Below, in pieces: positions 54,278-62,096 of a stretch of 64,000 nucleotides of DNA. The stretch spans positions 1 through 64,000 of the forward strand of contig NZ_RJUK01000002.1 in the NCBI RefSeq assembly GCF_003762925.1, read 5' to 3'. Position 1 is the stretch's first letter. Every line of letters begins with the position of its first letter. This stretch comes from Marinimicrobium koreense. Lineage in GTDB: Bacteria; Pseudomonadota; Gammaproteobacteria; Pseudomonadales; Cellvibrionaceae. The position numbers and the translations under genes are program-made. Below the pieces are notes generated by a model. It was given only the letters and a program-made list of their open reading frames with translations, was not told where the DNA came from and did not search any database.

Positions 54278-55810
54278 ATGAAACTCCTGAGCTCTTTCCT
54301 GCTGTCCGCCACCCTGGCCATGCCAGCGGTCGCCGTCAGCACCCATAAAATGTCTGTCGATACCGACGAAAGCGCGGGCATCATCAGCAAACACATCTAC
54401 GGTCACTTCGCCGAACACCTGGGCCGGGGCATCTACGATGGTCTCTGGAAGCAGGATGAAAACGGCGACTACATCATCCGCGATGATGTGATCGATGCCC
54501 TGAAAGACCTGGGTATCCCCAACCTGCGCTGGCCCGGCGGCTGCTTCGCCGACTACTACTTCTGGGAGGACGGCATCGGCCCGAAAGAGCAGCGTCCCTC
54601 AGTGGTGAACAACCTCTGGGGTGGTGTGACCGAAGACAACTCCGTGGGCACCCACGAGTTCATGGACCTGGTGGCCGAGCTGGAAACCGACCCCATTGTG
54701 GTGGGCAACGTCGGTAGCGGCACAGTGGAAGACATGGCCAACTGGTGGCAGTACGTCAACCACCCGGGCGAAAGCCCCATGTCCAAGCTGCGCGCCGAGA
54801 ATGGCCGCGCCGAACCCTGGAACGTCGAGTACTGGGGCGTGGGCAATGAAAGCTGGGGTTGCGGCGGCAACATGCGCCCCGAGTATTACGCCGACCTCTA
54901 CCGGCGCTTTGCCACCTTCCTGCACCCCTATGAAAACGTAAAGCCCTTCCGCATCGCCGCTGGCGCCGCCGGGGCCGACTACAACTGGACGGATGTGGTC
55001 ATGGAGCGCGCCGGTGACATGATCGACGGGCTCGACCTGCACCACTACACCATCCAGGGTTCGTGGACCACCAAAAAAGGTGAGGCCGTCAACTTTGATG
55101 AAAGCGACTGGTTCGAGCTGATGGACCGCGCCATCGAAATGGACGAGATCATCACCGGTCACAAGAAGATGATGGACAAGCACGACCCCGAGAAGCGTGT
55201 GTGGCTGATCGTGGGCGAATGGGGTACCTGGCACGAGCAGGAAGAAGGCTCCATCCCGGGTTTCCTGTACCAGCAGAACACCCTGCGCGACGCGCTGACC
55301 GCCTCGGTGACACTGGACATTTTCCACCAGCACCTGGACCGGGTGAAGATGGCCAACATCGCCCAGACCGTGAATGTCCTTCAGGCGATGATTCTGACCG
55401 ATGGTGAGAAAATGCTGCTGACCCCGACCTACCATGTGTTCGACATGTACAAGGTACATCGGGATGCGGTGGCTCTGCCGATCAAGCTGAACAAAGGCAA
55501 GTACCGTTACGAGGGTGAGAGCCTCCCGGCTCTGAGCGCCACCGCGTCGCGGGACAAAGACGGCCGCACCCACATCAGCCTGACCAACATTGATCCCAAT
55601 GAGGCACGCACCGTTGAGATCGATCTGAAAGGGATGGACGTGAGTGCCGTGAAGTTCGGCCGGATTCTGACCGCCGAGGCGATGAACGCCCACAACACCT
55701 TCGACAACCCGAACAATCTGGTACCGGTAAGCTTTGACGGCGCCCGGGTTGAGAAAGGCAAGTTGATTGTGGAGATGCCGGCGAAGTCGTTGGTGACCCT
55801 GGAGCTGTAA
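54278..55810 (+). CDS. Exported GH51 alpha-L-arabinofuranosidase
   Basis: 510 residues. A signal peptide (LLSSFLLSATLAMPAVAVS) marks it as exported, unlike many cytoplasmic GH51 enzymes. Retaining catalytic pair: acid/base Glu in GVGNESWGCGG and nucleophile Glu in LIVGEWGTWHE. The N-terminal barrel part has HIYGHFAEHLGRGIYDGLW and RWPGGCFADYY, and the C-terminus is a beta-sandwich. It removes arabinose side chains from arabinan or arabinoxylan. No sugar transporter or regulator adjoins it, and REP repeats follow. Confidence 0.94.
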   Translation: MKLLSSFLLSATLAMPAVAVSTHKMSVDTDESAGIISKHIYGHFAEHLGRGIYDGLWKQDENGDYIIRDDVIDALKDLGIPNLRWPGGCFADYYFWEDGIGPKEQRPSVVNNLWGGVTEDNSVGTHEFMDLVAELETDPIVVGNVGSGTVEDMANWWQYVNHPGESPMSKLRAENGRAEPWNVEYWGVGNESWGCGGNMRPEYYADLYRRFATFLHPYENVKPFRIAAGAAGADYNWTDVVMERAGDMIDGLDLHHYTIQGSWTTKKGEAVNFDESDWFELMDRAIEMDEIITGHKKMMDKHDPEKRVWLIVGEWGTWHEQEEGSIPGFLYQQNTLRDALTASVTLDIFHQHLDRVKMANIAQTVNVLQAMILTDGEKMLLTPTYHVFDMYKVHRDAVALPIKLNKGKYRYEGESLPALSATASRDKDGRTHISLTNIDPNEARTVEIDLKGMDVSAVKFGRILTAEAMNAHNTFDNPNNLVPVSFDGARVEKGKLIVEMPAKSLVTLEL

Positions 55811-55820
55811 CGTCAGACTT

Positions 55821-55920
55821 GGGTGACGGCGGATGCGCTGCGCTTATCCGCCCTACGCGCATTTATACCGCTGCGCTCGGCCGTAGGGCGGATAAGCCGA
55901 AGGCGCATCCGCCGTTACCC
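55821..55920. repeat. REP-type inverted repeat pair
   Basis: Left arm GGGTGACGGCGGATGCG...TTATCCGCCCTAC (55821-55856), right arm GTAGGGCGGATAAG...GCATCCGCCGTTACCC (55883-55920), an inverted pair like a REPIN. Same family as 48681-48763. The stop codon of the DUF6445 gene (55915-55917) lies inside the right arm. Confidence 0.85.
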
Positions 55921-56640
55921 ATTCAACAAAAACGTATTGATCGACAACCGGCCCTTCACGGGGTCGGTGTCAAAATCGAACCCCGCCGCAATATTCCCCG
56001 AATGCAGACTCGTGCACCGGTACAACAGTAGCCGGTTGAACGCCGCCTCATAAGACGCAATGCGCTTGAACTGATCGGTATCGCCGTTGATATAACCCGG
56101 TGGCGGCAGCCGCCCGGCTTTGGCATCCGCTTCCAGCGCCCCCAGAAAAGACTCCCGACGGCCCGCGTCCACATATTCAAAACCGGTATCGCGGTGGCGG
56201 TAAAACGACGTACCGCCCAGTTCCGGGCCACACAGAAAATGAATCATGGCCAGCTCGGTGGGCCGATTGGAATCAAAGTGCGGGATACGCTGCACCGGGT
56301 GCAGATCATCCGGCCGGGTGGTCACCAGAGAGTAGGAGCACTCGACACTGGCAATCTGCCCGGAGTGAATGCCGAACACGCGCTCAATCAGCCCCGGCAG
56401 GCTGTTCTGCAATGCCTGATAGTAGCTACCTGGCGCCGCGGCGCGCAGGCCGGGGTAAAAACCGGTGTTGTTGTCGAAGCCCTTTTTCGCCACCGCGTCC
56501 TCGCGAAGCGCCCCGGCGCCCAACAGAAAATCATCAATGCAGACCACGGGTTGACGCTCTGCACCCACCTGGTCCACTCTGATCCGGGCTTCGGGGTTAA
56601 ACTGTACTGAGGGTTCCGGGGACACAGCCATAGACGCCAT
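55915..56640 (-). CDS. DUF6445 family protein (2-oxoglutarate-oxygenase-like fold)
   Basis: 241 residues. The segment RIPHFDSNRPTELAMIHFL, then GGTSFYRHRDTGFEYV and a late SLHSGNIAAGF give an H-x-D...H pattern suggestive of a non-haem iron oxygenase-like cupin fold. In Caulobacter, Xanthomonas and Cellvibrio-type bacteria DUF6445 genes often lie with TonB receptors, tryptophan-halogenase-like and SapC genes; none is adjacent here. Start is at 56640, or at an ATG three codons further in. The 3' end runs into a REP element, so the last residues are encoded next to repeat DNA. Confidence 0.75.
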   Translation of the reverse strand: MASMAVSPEPSVQFNPEARIRVDQVGAERQPVVCIDDFLLGAGALREDAVAKKGFDNNTGFYPGLRAAAPGSYYQALQNSLPGLIERVFGIHSGQIASVECSYSLVTTRPDDLHPVQRIPHFDSNRPTELAMIHFLCGPELGGTSFYRHRDTGFEYVDAGRRESFLGALEADAKAGRLPPPGYINGDTDQFKRIASYEAAFNRLLLYRCTSLHSGNIAAGFDFDTDPVKGRLSINTFLLNG

Positions 56641-56738
56641 CCGCTTTGTGATCGAAAATAGGGGCTCTCCGTATTTACCGGAACAGTTTACGTGGTCTTT
56701 GATCCGGACAACACCTCTTACAACAACAGGGCGGTTCT

Positions 56739-57473
56739 ATGAAAAAACTACTCGGTATCGTGGCACTCTCAAGCGGCTTTGCGGCGCTGTTTCTGGTATT
56801 CATCGCCGGCCCGAGCTTTCGCAATGGCTGGCTGGATCTCGGGCAGGCGTTTACCCTGCTGCGCTGGGGTGCCTATGTGGGTATTGCCAGCGTGCCGCTG
56901 ATCATCGGCTACGCGATCTGGCGGAAGCCCGAAGGACGATTCACCTCAGCTCTGGCGATTTCCGCCGTGGTGGGGCTGTTCAGCTTTTACCTGCCGTTCA
57001 GCCAGTGGCAGACCGCCCAGTCAGTGCCCCCGATTCACGACATCACCACCGACCTCGACAACCCGCCGGCGTTTGTGGCGATACTGCCCTTGCGGGAAAA
57101 CGCCCCCAACCCGGCGGAGTACGCTGGCGAGAAGACGGCCAAGCAGCAACGTGAGGCCTACCCTGAACTGCAACCCCTGATCGTCGAGCGGCCCGTGGCC
57201 GACGTGTTCGAAGCGGCCCAAGCGGTTGTGGAAGGTCAGGCCTGGGATCTGGCCGGCGCCGAACAGCTCGACGATGGCAGCGCCCGGGTGGAAGCCACCG
57301 ACACCACGCTCTGGTTCGGCTTCAAAGACGACGTGGTAATCCGTATTCAGCCCCATGAAAACGGCAGCCGGGTCGACGTCCGCAGCAAATCCCGCCTGGG
57401 CCGCAGCGACGTCGGCGCCAACGCCCGACGCATTGAGCTGTTCATGGAAGAATTGCAGGAAGAGCTCCAGTAG
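56739..57473 (+). CDS. DUF1499 membrane protein
   Basis: 244 residues. Three hydrophobic segments in the first 95 residues (about 5-25, 40-62, 70-90), then a soluble DUF1499 domain (about 110-240) with DLDNPPAFVA, WDLAGAEQLDDGSARVEATDTTLWFGFKDDVVIRI and RVDVRSKSRLGRSDVGANARRI. Function unknown; homologues are widespread in proteobacteria and algae. A compact hairpin follows its stop codon. Confidence 0.85.
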   Translation: MKKLLGIVALSSGFAALFLVFIAGPSFRNGWLDLGQAFTLLRWGAYVGIASVPLIIGYAIWRKPEGRFTSALAISAVVGLFSFYLPFSQWQTAQSVPPIHDITTDLDNPPAFVAILPLRENAPNPAEYAGEKTAKQQREAYPELQPLIVERPVADVFEAAQAVVEGQAWDLAGAEQLDDGSARVEATDTTLWFGFKDDVVIRIQPHENGSRVDVRSKSRLGRSDVGANARRIELFMEELQEELQ

Positions 57474-57520
57474 GTCGGATCGGTCCGACGCATCGGAGCG
57501 CGCAGCGCGTAATCCAACGC
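57474..57520. repeat. Short palindromic repeat unit
   Basis: GTCGGA-TCGG-TCCGAC (57474-57489), followed by a GCGCGCAGCGCG segment. It resembles the common intergenic palindromes of pseudomonad-like genomes but belongs to a different family from the two REP pairs. Confidence 0.35.
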
Positions 57521-57548
57521 AATACTGACGAACCGAGGCCGCATCGCC

Positions 57549-58028
57549 ATGAAGACCAGCACGCAAGCCATCGCCGCCCTCGTTGACGCCTGCGAGCCCG
57601 ACTCCATCGTCGCCGTTGGCGAGCAGGCCCAGGCCATTGCCCAACGCTGGCGCGATACCCACGGCCAGTGTCAACTGACCTGTCTGGATGCCGCCGATAC
57701 CGAACAGGGCCTCAGCCTGCCCCGCACTCAGGACCTGGCCCTGGTCACCGACAGCCTTGAACATCTGAGCCACCCGGCCGGCCAAACCCTTATCGGTCAG
57801 TTGCGCAACTACGGCACCCGGCAGATTGGCGTTCTGGTCACTGACGGTGCCGGCTGGAGCCTCACCGATTTCATCGGCCTGGGCTTCCGACGCCAGGCCC
57901 GTATCGAGGAAGAGGGGCACAACCAGACGCTCTACACCTACAACATCAGTAACTACAATCACAAGCGGGATTGGAACAATCCGCGCTTCTGGGCCAACCC
58001 GGAGATGTGGGGCAAAGCCTGGTGGTAA
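57549..58028 (+). CDS. DUF6231 family protein
   Basis: 159 residues, no signal or membrane segment. The N-terminal half looks like a degenerate Rossmann/methyltransferase fold (DSIVAVGEQAQAIAQRW; LALVTDSLEHLS). The C-terminus YNHKRDWNNPRFWANPEMWGKAWW, read in two parts, is rich in Trp and Asn and typical of the family. Function unknown. It ends 5 bases from the convergent diguanylate cyclase gene. Confidence 0.75.
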   Translation: MKTSTQAIAALVDACEPDSIVAVGEQAQAIAQRWRDTHGQCQLTCLDAADTEQGLSLPRTQDLALVTDSLEHLSHPAGQTLIGQLRNYGTRQIGVLVTDGAGWSLTDFIGLGFRRQARIEEEGHNQTLYTYNISNYNHKRDWNNPRFWANPEMWGKAWW

Positions 58029-58033
58029 CCCAA

Positions 58034-59371
58034 CTACCAGGATACTTCCACGCGGTTGCGACCAAACTCTTTGGCTTTGTACAACGCCTGATCCACCCGA
58101 TTGAAAATCTCATCCAGCGTTTCGCCCTGACGTAAGGTGGCGACCCCGAAGCTGGCGGTGATTCGCCCTACCTGCTCGAACTGTTCCTCCGCCAACAGGG
58201 CCCGCAGTTTTTCTGCCAGCCCGGCGGCCTCACGCAGCTCGGTATCGCGACAGACCAACACAAACTCCTCGCCGCCCCAGCGGGCAAATAGATCGGTCCC
58301 GCGGATATTGTGTTTGACCAGGGAAGAGAGCCCGGTCAGCACCTGATCGCCCACCGCGTGCCCGTAATGATCGTTAATGGTTTTGAAATGATCCACATCC
58401 ACCATTAACAGTGACAATGGCTTTCCTTCGCGCCGCTCGATGAGGCCCAGCGCAATGGCATCTTCGATCCCCTTGCGGTTAAACGCACCCGTCAGGGGAT
58501 CCGTCTTTGACTTCTCCTCCAGAGTCCGGCTTCGACTGTCGAGCAGTTGATTGACCTGCATAAGCTCACGTTCACGCGCTTGACGCTGATTCAACTCCTG
58601 TTTGAGACGCCAGGTGCGCACTATCAAAAACAGCATCGCAAGCCCCAACCAGGTGCCAACTATAACCTGGTACCAGCGCTCGCTGGAGATCACCTGGCCG
58701 GTAAACTCTATTTCAGACAGCGTAAACTCGTGCTTTCCTTCCCGACCGCTGGTACCGGTCTGGACGTCAATCACGACAATATTGTCAAACTGGGGCAGGG
58801 CCAGGTTTGGCGGCAGACGGTTGGCCTGAAACCACCAGTTGGCGACAAAAAAGTCCGACATGGAAAGCTCGATCCACTGTCCACCCTCGGCCAGGTCAGC
58901 GTTGAACTCAACCTGGTTATACTTTGTACTGTCATTAACGTGCGGTTTACTGTAACGCGGATCGTAGTTCCTCAGATATAACCGGATTGACTGGGTTGGG
59001 CCTTTGTAATCCATCCAGAAGCGAACCTGATCGAAGTTGCTCAGGTTCAAGCCGCTATCCCGCTCTTCATCAAGTACCAACTCGAAGCCGCAATACATGT
59101 AGGTGTCGCTTTCAGCCAGATTACACACCCAACTCATACCGTTCGGATCGGTAATCTCGGAGGTGGACAAACCACCATTACCAGAGTCATCGTATTTCGC
59201 CACAAAGCCGTCGCTGGCATCCAGGGTGATGCTGGTTTGCAGGAGAGGGCGTTCGGCGACAATCGCAATAATTGTGAATATTACTAACAGAAACAGAACA
59301 GCTTCTGCCCGGAAAAGGCTTCTTTTTGTTAGTTTCAGCGCTTTTGACGTCATATTCGAATAGTTTTCCAT
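58034..59371 (-). CDS. Membrane diguanylate cyclase with periplasmic carbohydrate-binding-like sensor
   Basis: 445 residues. First membrane helix at about 22-42, a periplasmic region (about 45-228), second helix (about 232-255), a short coiled coil, then a GGDEF domain (about 285-440). The active site is GGEEF, and an RGTD five residues before it is the inhibitory c-di-GMP site, so an active, feedback-controlled cyclase is expected. The periplasmic part (LDASDGFVAKYDDSGNGG, FDQVRFWMDYKG, QWIELSMSDF, NIVVIDVQTG, FTLSEIEFTG) looks like a CBM11/galactose-binding beta-sandwich. An ATG at 59353 is an alternative start. Confidence 0.88.
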   Translation of the reverse strand: MENYSNMTSKALKLTKRSLFRAEAVLFLLVIFTIIAIVAERPLLQTSITLDASDGFVAKYDDSGNGGLSTSEITDPNGMSWVCNLAESDTYMYCGFELVLDEERDSGLNLSNFDQVRFWMDYKGPTQSIRLYLRNYDPRYSKPHVNDSTKYNQVEFNADLAEGGQWIELSMSDFFVANWWFQANRLPPNLALPQFDNIVVIDVQTGTSGREGKHEFTLSEIEFTGQVISSERWYQVIVGTWLGLAMLFLIVRTWRLKQELNQRQARERELMQVNQLLDSRSRTLEEKSKTDPLTGAFNRKGIEDAIALGLIERREGKPLSLLMVDVDHFKTINDHYGHAVGDQVLTGLSSLVKHNIRGTDLFARWGGEEFVLVCRDTELREAAGLAEKLRALLAEEQFEQVGRITASFGVATLRQGETLDEIFNRVDQALYKAKEFGRNRVEVSW

Positions 59372-59662
59372 GTTATTTTGATTCGACCCATATAGTCATT
59401 ACAACCATAGCCGTTTTATTGACTGCTTTACAAGCAGTTTCTTGACACCTCTAGGGTAGCGGTTTTCATCGCAAGATGCTCCCCCACAATGTCGTCAATT
59501 TCAACTTTTGTGACTTTGATCAAGGCCGGGCTGGACTCAGCGAGATCAACTGCTTTAGGATCAAAGCCGCTGGACCGCACCGTATCGCTCACTTCCGCAT
59601 CGCTCGCGCGGTCGGCGGTCATCGTTTCGGCACCGCATGGGTGCCCAACCCGGAGGCAATCC

Positions 59663-60619
59663 ATGCTGGCGACCATCCTCTCCCACCCGAGCTGCCATCG
59701 ACACCGGATGCCCGACGGCCACCCGGAGTGCCCGGAACGTCTGGATGCCATCAACAATCGCCTCTTGACCAGCGGCCTGGACGGGCTGCTGCTGCACAAG
59801 CAGGCGCCGGCGGTCACCCGGGAGCAACTGCTGCGGGTCCATGAGGCGGAATATCTGGACCGTCTGGCCGAGGCGGCCAGAACCCTGGGAGAGGATCAGA
59901 TTCTGCCCTTCGACACCGATGTCTACCTGAGTCGCGACACCCTGGAGGCCGCCCGGCACGCCGCCGGAGCCGCCGCTTATGGTGTGGACCTGGTGATGGC
60001 AGGAGAGACCGATGCGGTCTTCTGCAACGTGCGCCCGCCGGGCCACCACGCCGAGCCGGATCGGGCCATGGGCTTCTGCCTGTACAACAATGTTGCCATC
60101 GCCGCCGCCCACGCGCTTGCGCAGCACGGAATGCAACGGATCGCCATCGCCGATTTCGATGTCCACCACGGCAATGGCACCCAGACCATGTTCTATGATG
60201 AGCCTCGGGTCTTATTCTGTTCCAGCTTTCAGCACCCCTTCTACCCGGGCACACCTATTGACGTGAAGCGCGACCACATCGTCAATGTGCCACTGCCCGC
60301 CACCTGCCGGAGTGAGGAGTTTCGGGCGGCCATCACCGAGCGTTGGCTGCCCGCGCTGAAGCGTTTTCGTCCACAACTCTTACTGATCTCCGCCGGTTTT
60401 GACGCCCATGAGGAAGACGATATGTCCTCCATCAGCCTGACTGACCGGGATTACCAGTGGGTGAGCGAACAGCTACGCACTCTGGTGGACCATAGTCACG
60501 AGATTGATAATCCGAACGACCACTGCCGGGGCATTGTCTCGACCCTGGAGGGGGGCTATGCGCTGTCAGCCCTGGGGCGCAGCGCCGTGGCCCACATCAA
60601 GGCGCTGGCAAAGCTTTAA
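59663..60619 (+). CDS. Histone-deacetylase-like zinc amidohydrolase
   Basis: 318 residues from the ATG at 59663 (GGAGG seven bases upstream; the frame is open 58 codons further without family sequence). Class II HDAC/acetylpolyamine amidohydrolase fold: HPECPERLDAINNRL, the His pair in RPPGHHAEPDRAMGFCLYNN, zinc ligands in IADFDVHHGNG and ISAGFDAHEEDD, and a C-terminal LEGGYAL. Substrate unknown (acetylated polyamines, lysines or other amides). The 290 bases before it contain no gene I can support. Confidence 0.93.
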   Translation: MLATILSHPSCHRHRMPDGHPECPERLDAINNRLLTSGLDGLLLHKQAPAVTREQLLRVHEAEYLDRLAEAARTLGEDQILPFDTDVYLSRDTLEAARHAAGAAAYGVDLVMAGETDAVFCNVRPPGHHAEPDRAMGFCLYNNVAIAAAHALAQHGMQRIAIADFDVHHGNGTQTMFYDEPRVLFCSSFQHPFYPGTPIDVKRDHIVNVPLPATCRSEEFRAAITERWLPALKRFRPQLLLISAGFDAHEEDDMSSISLTDRDYQWVSEQLRTLVDHSHEIDNPNDHCRGIVSTLEGGYALSALGRSAVAHIKALAKL

Positions 60620-60827
60620 ACCGGGGTCCCTTTGGATACAGCCCCACAGCCCTGTAAGAACAGAGGCAACAATACCCTCCTTACTTATAAGCGGCCAAGT
60701 TGACGCAGATCAATGTCGGAGGTTACTCACCGCTCTAGCCTTATCTATAGTAATGGACAAGGGTTTCTTCGGCTGCCTGGCGACCAGACGGCTACTGGGA
60801 ACGGAAACATCACTATGGAGCAACCCA

Positions 60828-61097
60828 ATGAATGGCAAATCTGGATACTGGACCAGCCTTCACGGCTTGGCAACGCTCGTACTGGTCGGCGCAGCGCTTT
60901 ACTTTCTATTTGTGGAGCACGGCCCCCATGTCCTCCCCTACCTACCCTATCTGATCATCCTCCTGTGCCCACTCATGCATATTTTAATGCATAAAAGCCA
61001 TGGTGGGCAGGGTCATGGCGAACAGCACCAACAGGGTGCCGATGAAGCCTATCGCCGTGGCCTGGCAGAAGGCCGAAAGGAAGCTGAAAAACGCTGA
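60828..61097 (+). CDS. DUF2933 small membrane protein
   Basis: 89 residues from the ATG at 60828 (GGAG upstream). Two close hydrophobic segments (LATLVLVGAALYFLF and YLPYLIILLCPLMHILMH), then a His/Gln-rich tail HGGQGHGEQHQQG and a charged helix. DUF2933 proteins commonly sit with copper or heavy-metal resistance genes, which fits the Met-rich protein and copper ATPase nearby. The CxxMH-MH pattern and histidines could bind metal. Confidence 0.82.
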   Translation: MNGKSGYWTSLHGLATLVLVGAALYFLFVEHGPHVLPYLPYLIILLCPLMHILMHKSHGGQGHGEQHQQGADEAYRRGLAEGRKEAEKR

Positions 61098-61180
61098 CTT
61101 CAAGTGGCGGCAAGTACATTTAAATTCTGTGATCTCAGCTCAACCCCAACAACGTTGGCTCAATAGATCAGGAGAACATC

Positions 61181-61588
61181 ATGAAACACTTTACTCGGGC
61201 ACTCACTATTGCGGCCATTCTTGCGGCACCGGTTTTCGCCCAAGAGGCTCCTCAAGCAGACAACCCTATGAAAATGCAGGGTCAGGGAATGCCTGCCATG
61301 CATGAGCACATGCAGGAAATGCAAAGGCTCATGAATCAAATCAAGCAAGAGCAAGACCCTCAGAAGCGCCAGCAACTGATGCAGGAGCATATGAACGCCA
61401 TGCAGTCAGGAATGCAGATGATGCGTGGAGACATGGAAGGTATGGAAGGCATGTCCAAGGGATCGAAGAATATGGAGGAGTGCAACGCCATGATGAACAA
61501 GCGCATGGATATGATGCAGATGATGATGGACCAGATGAAAGATCATCAGATGGAATCGAAAAAGTCCAGGGGAAGGGGACATATGTAA
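61181..61588 (+). CDS. Met-rich periplasmic protein, probable copper binding
   Basis: 135 residues with a clean signal peptide (ALTIAAILAAPVFAQ). The mature part is mostly helical and very rich in Met, Gln and His: MKMQGQGMPAMHEHMQEM, NAMQSGMQMMRGDMEGMEGM, MDMMQMMMDQMKDHQM. No enzyme motif. Met/His clusters of this kind bind Cu(I) or Ag(I) in periplasmic copper proteins. It lies between the DUF2933 gene and the copper ATPase, so a metal buffer or chaperone role is likely but inferred. Confidence 0.75.
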   Translation: MKHFTRALTIAAILAAPVFAQEAPQADNPMKMQGQGMPAMHEHMQEMQRLMNQIKQEQDPQKRQQLMQEHMNAMQSGMQMMRGDMEGMEGMSKGSKNMEECNAMMNKRMDMMQMMMDQMKDHQMESKKSRGRGHM

Positions 61589-61653
61589 CGTCATGATCCT
61601 ATTTAGAATAGGAGCGATTCGAGCAAAGTGCGAACGGACTTGATTGACAGACC

Positions 61654-62096
61654 ATGACACTGTTTCGTGACTCCCAGGGACAGACTGCAGCCGCGACGCT
61701 TAACCAGTGCTGTGCCTGCATTACGCTTGATCGGCCAGCCGTCGCCCGCGACATCGCCCTGCAGTTGGGCGCCGAAGACGGCGCAACTGGACCCTGGGCC
61801 CACAGGCGCCTTTATGGGCTACGATTTTCACCTGGGGTTGGACGGGCCGCGCCTGATCGAAATTAACACCAATGCAGGAGGAGCTTTGGCAAACGCGGCG
61901 CCAATGGTTTTTCAAGCCCGTCGCCGGGCACGGAAGTAAGGGGGTTTACAAAGGCGGCAAACTCACCAAAAGCACCTTCGCCCGGATTCTCGAAAGCGAT
62001 TATATCGCGCAGGCCTATGTTCCGCCGTCCGAACGCCTGGTCAAGATCATTGACGCATGGATCACGCGATCTTTTAGTGGTCACGCCTTAACTTGA
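61654..62096 (+). pseudogene. Decayed ATP-grasp-like hypothetical protein gene
   Basis: Pieces of one protein lie in three successive frames: LNQCCACITLDRPAVARDIALQL (frame from 61654), then GAFMGYDFHLGLDGPRLIEINTNAGGA (frame from 61667), then RRQWFFKPVAGHGSKGVYKGGKLTK and DYIAQAYVPPSERLV (frame from 61872). The LIEINTNAGG and FFKPVAGHGSKG elements are those of an ATP-grasp-type hypothetical protein of several hundred residues, so large internal parts are deleted and both junctions change frame. It ends overlapping the tail of the copper ATPase gene. Confidence 0.7.

Noticed and set aside
59428-59622. Minus-strand frame with a protein-like end (SSPALIKVTKVEIDDIVG) between the cyclase and HDAC-like genes
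   Set aside because: No ribosome-binding site at its ATG, overlaps the HDAC leader, and I recognise no family; kept only as a possible remnant.
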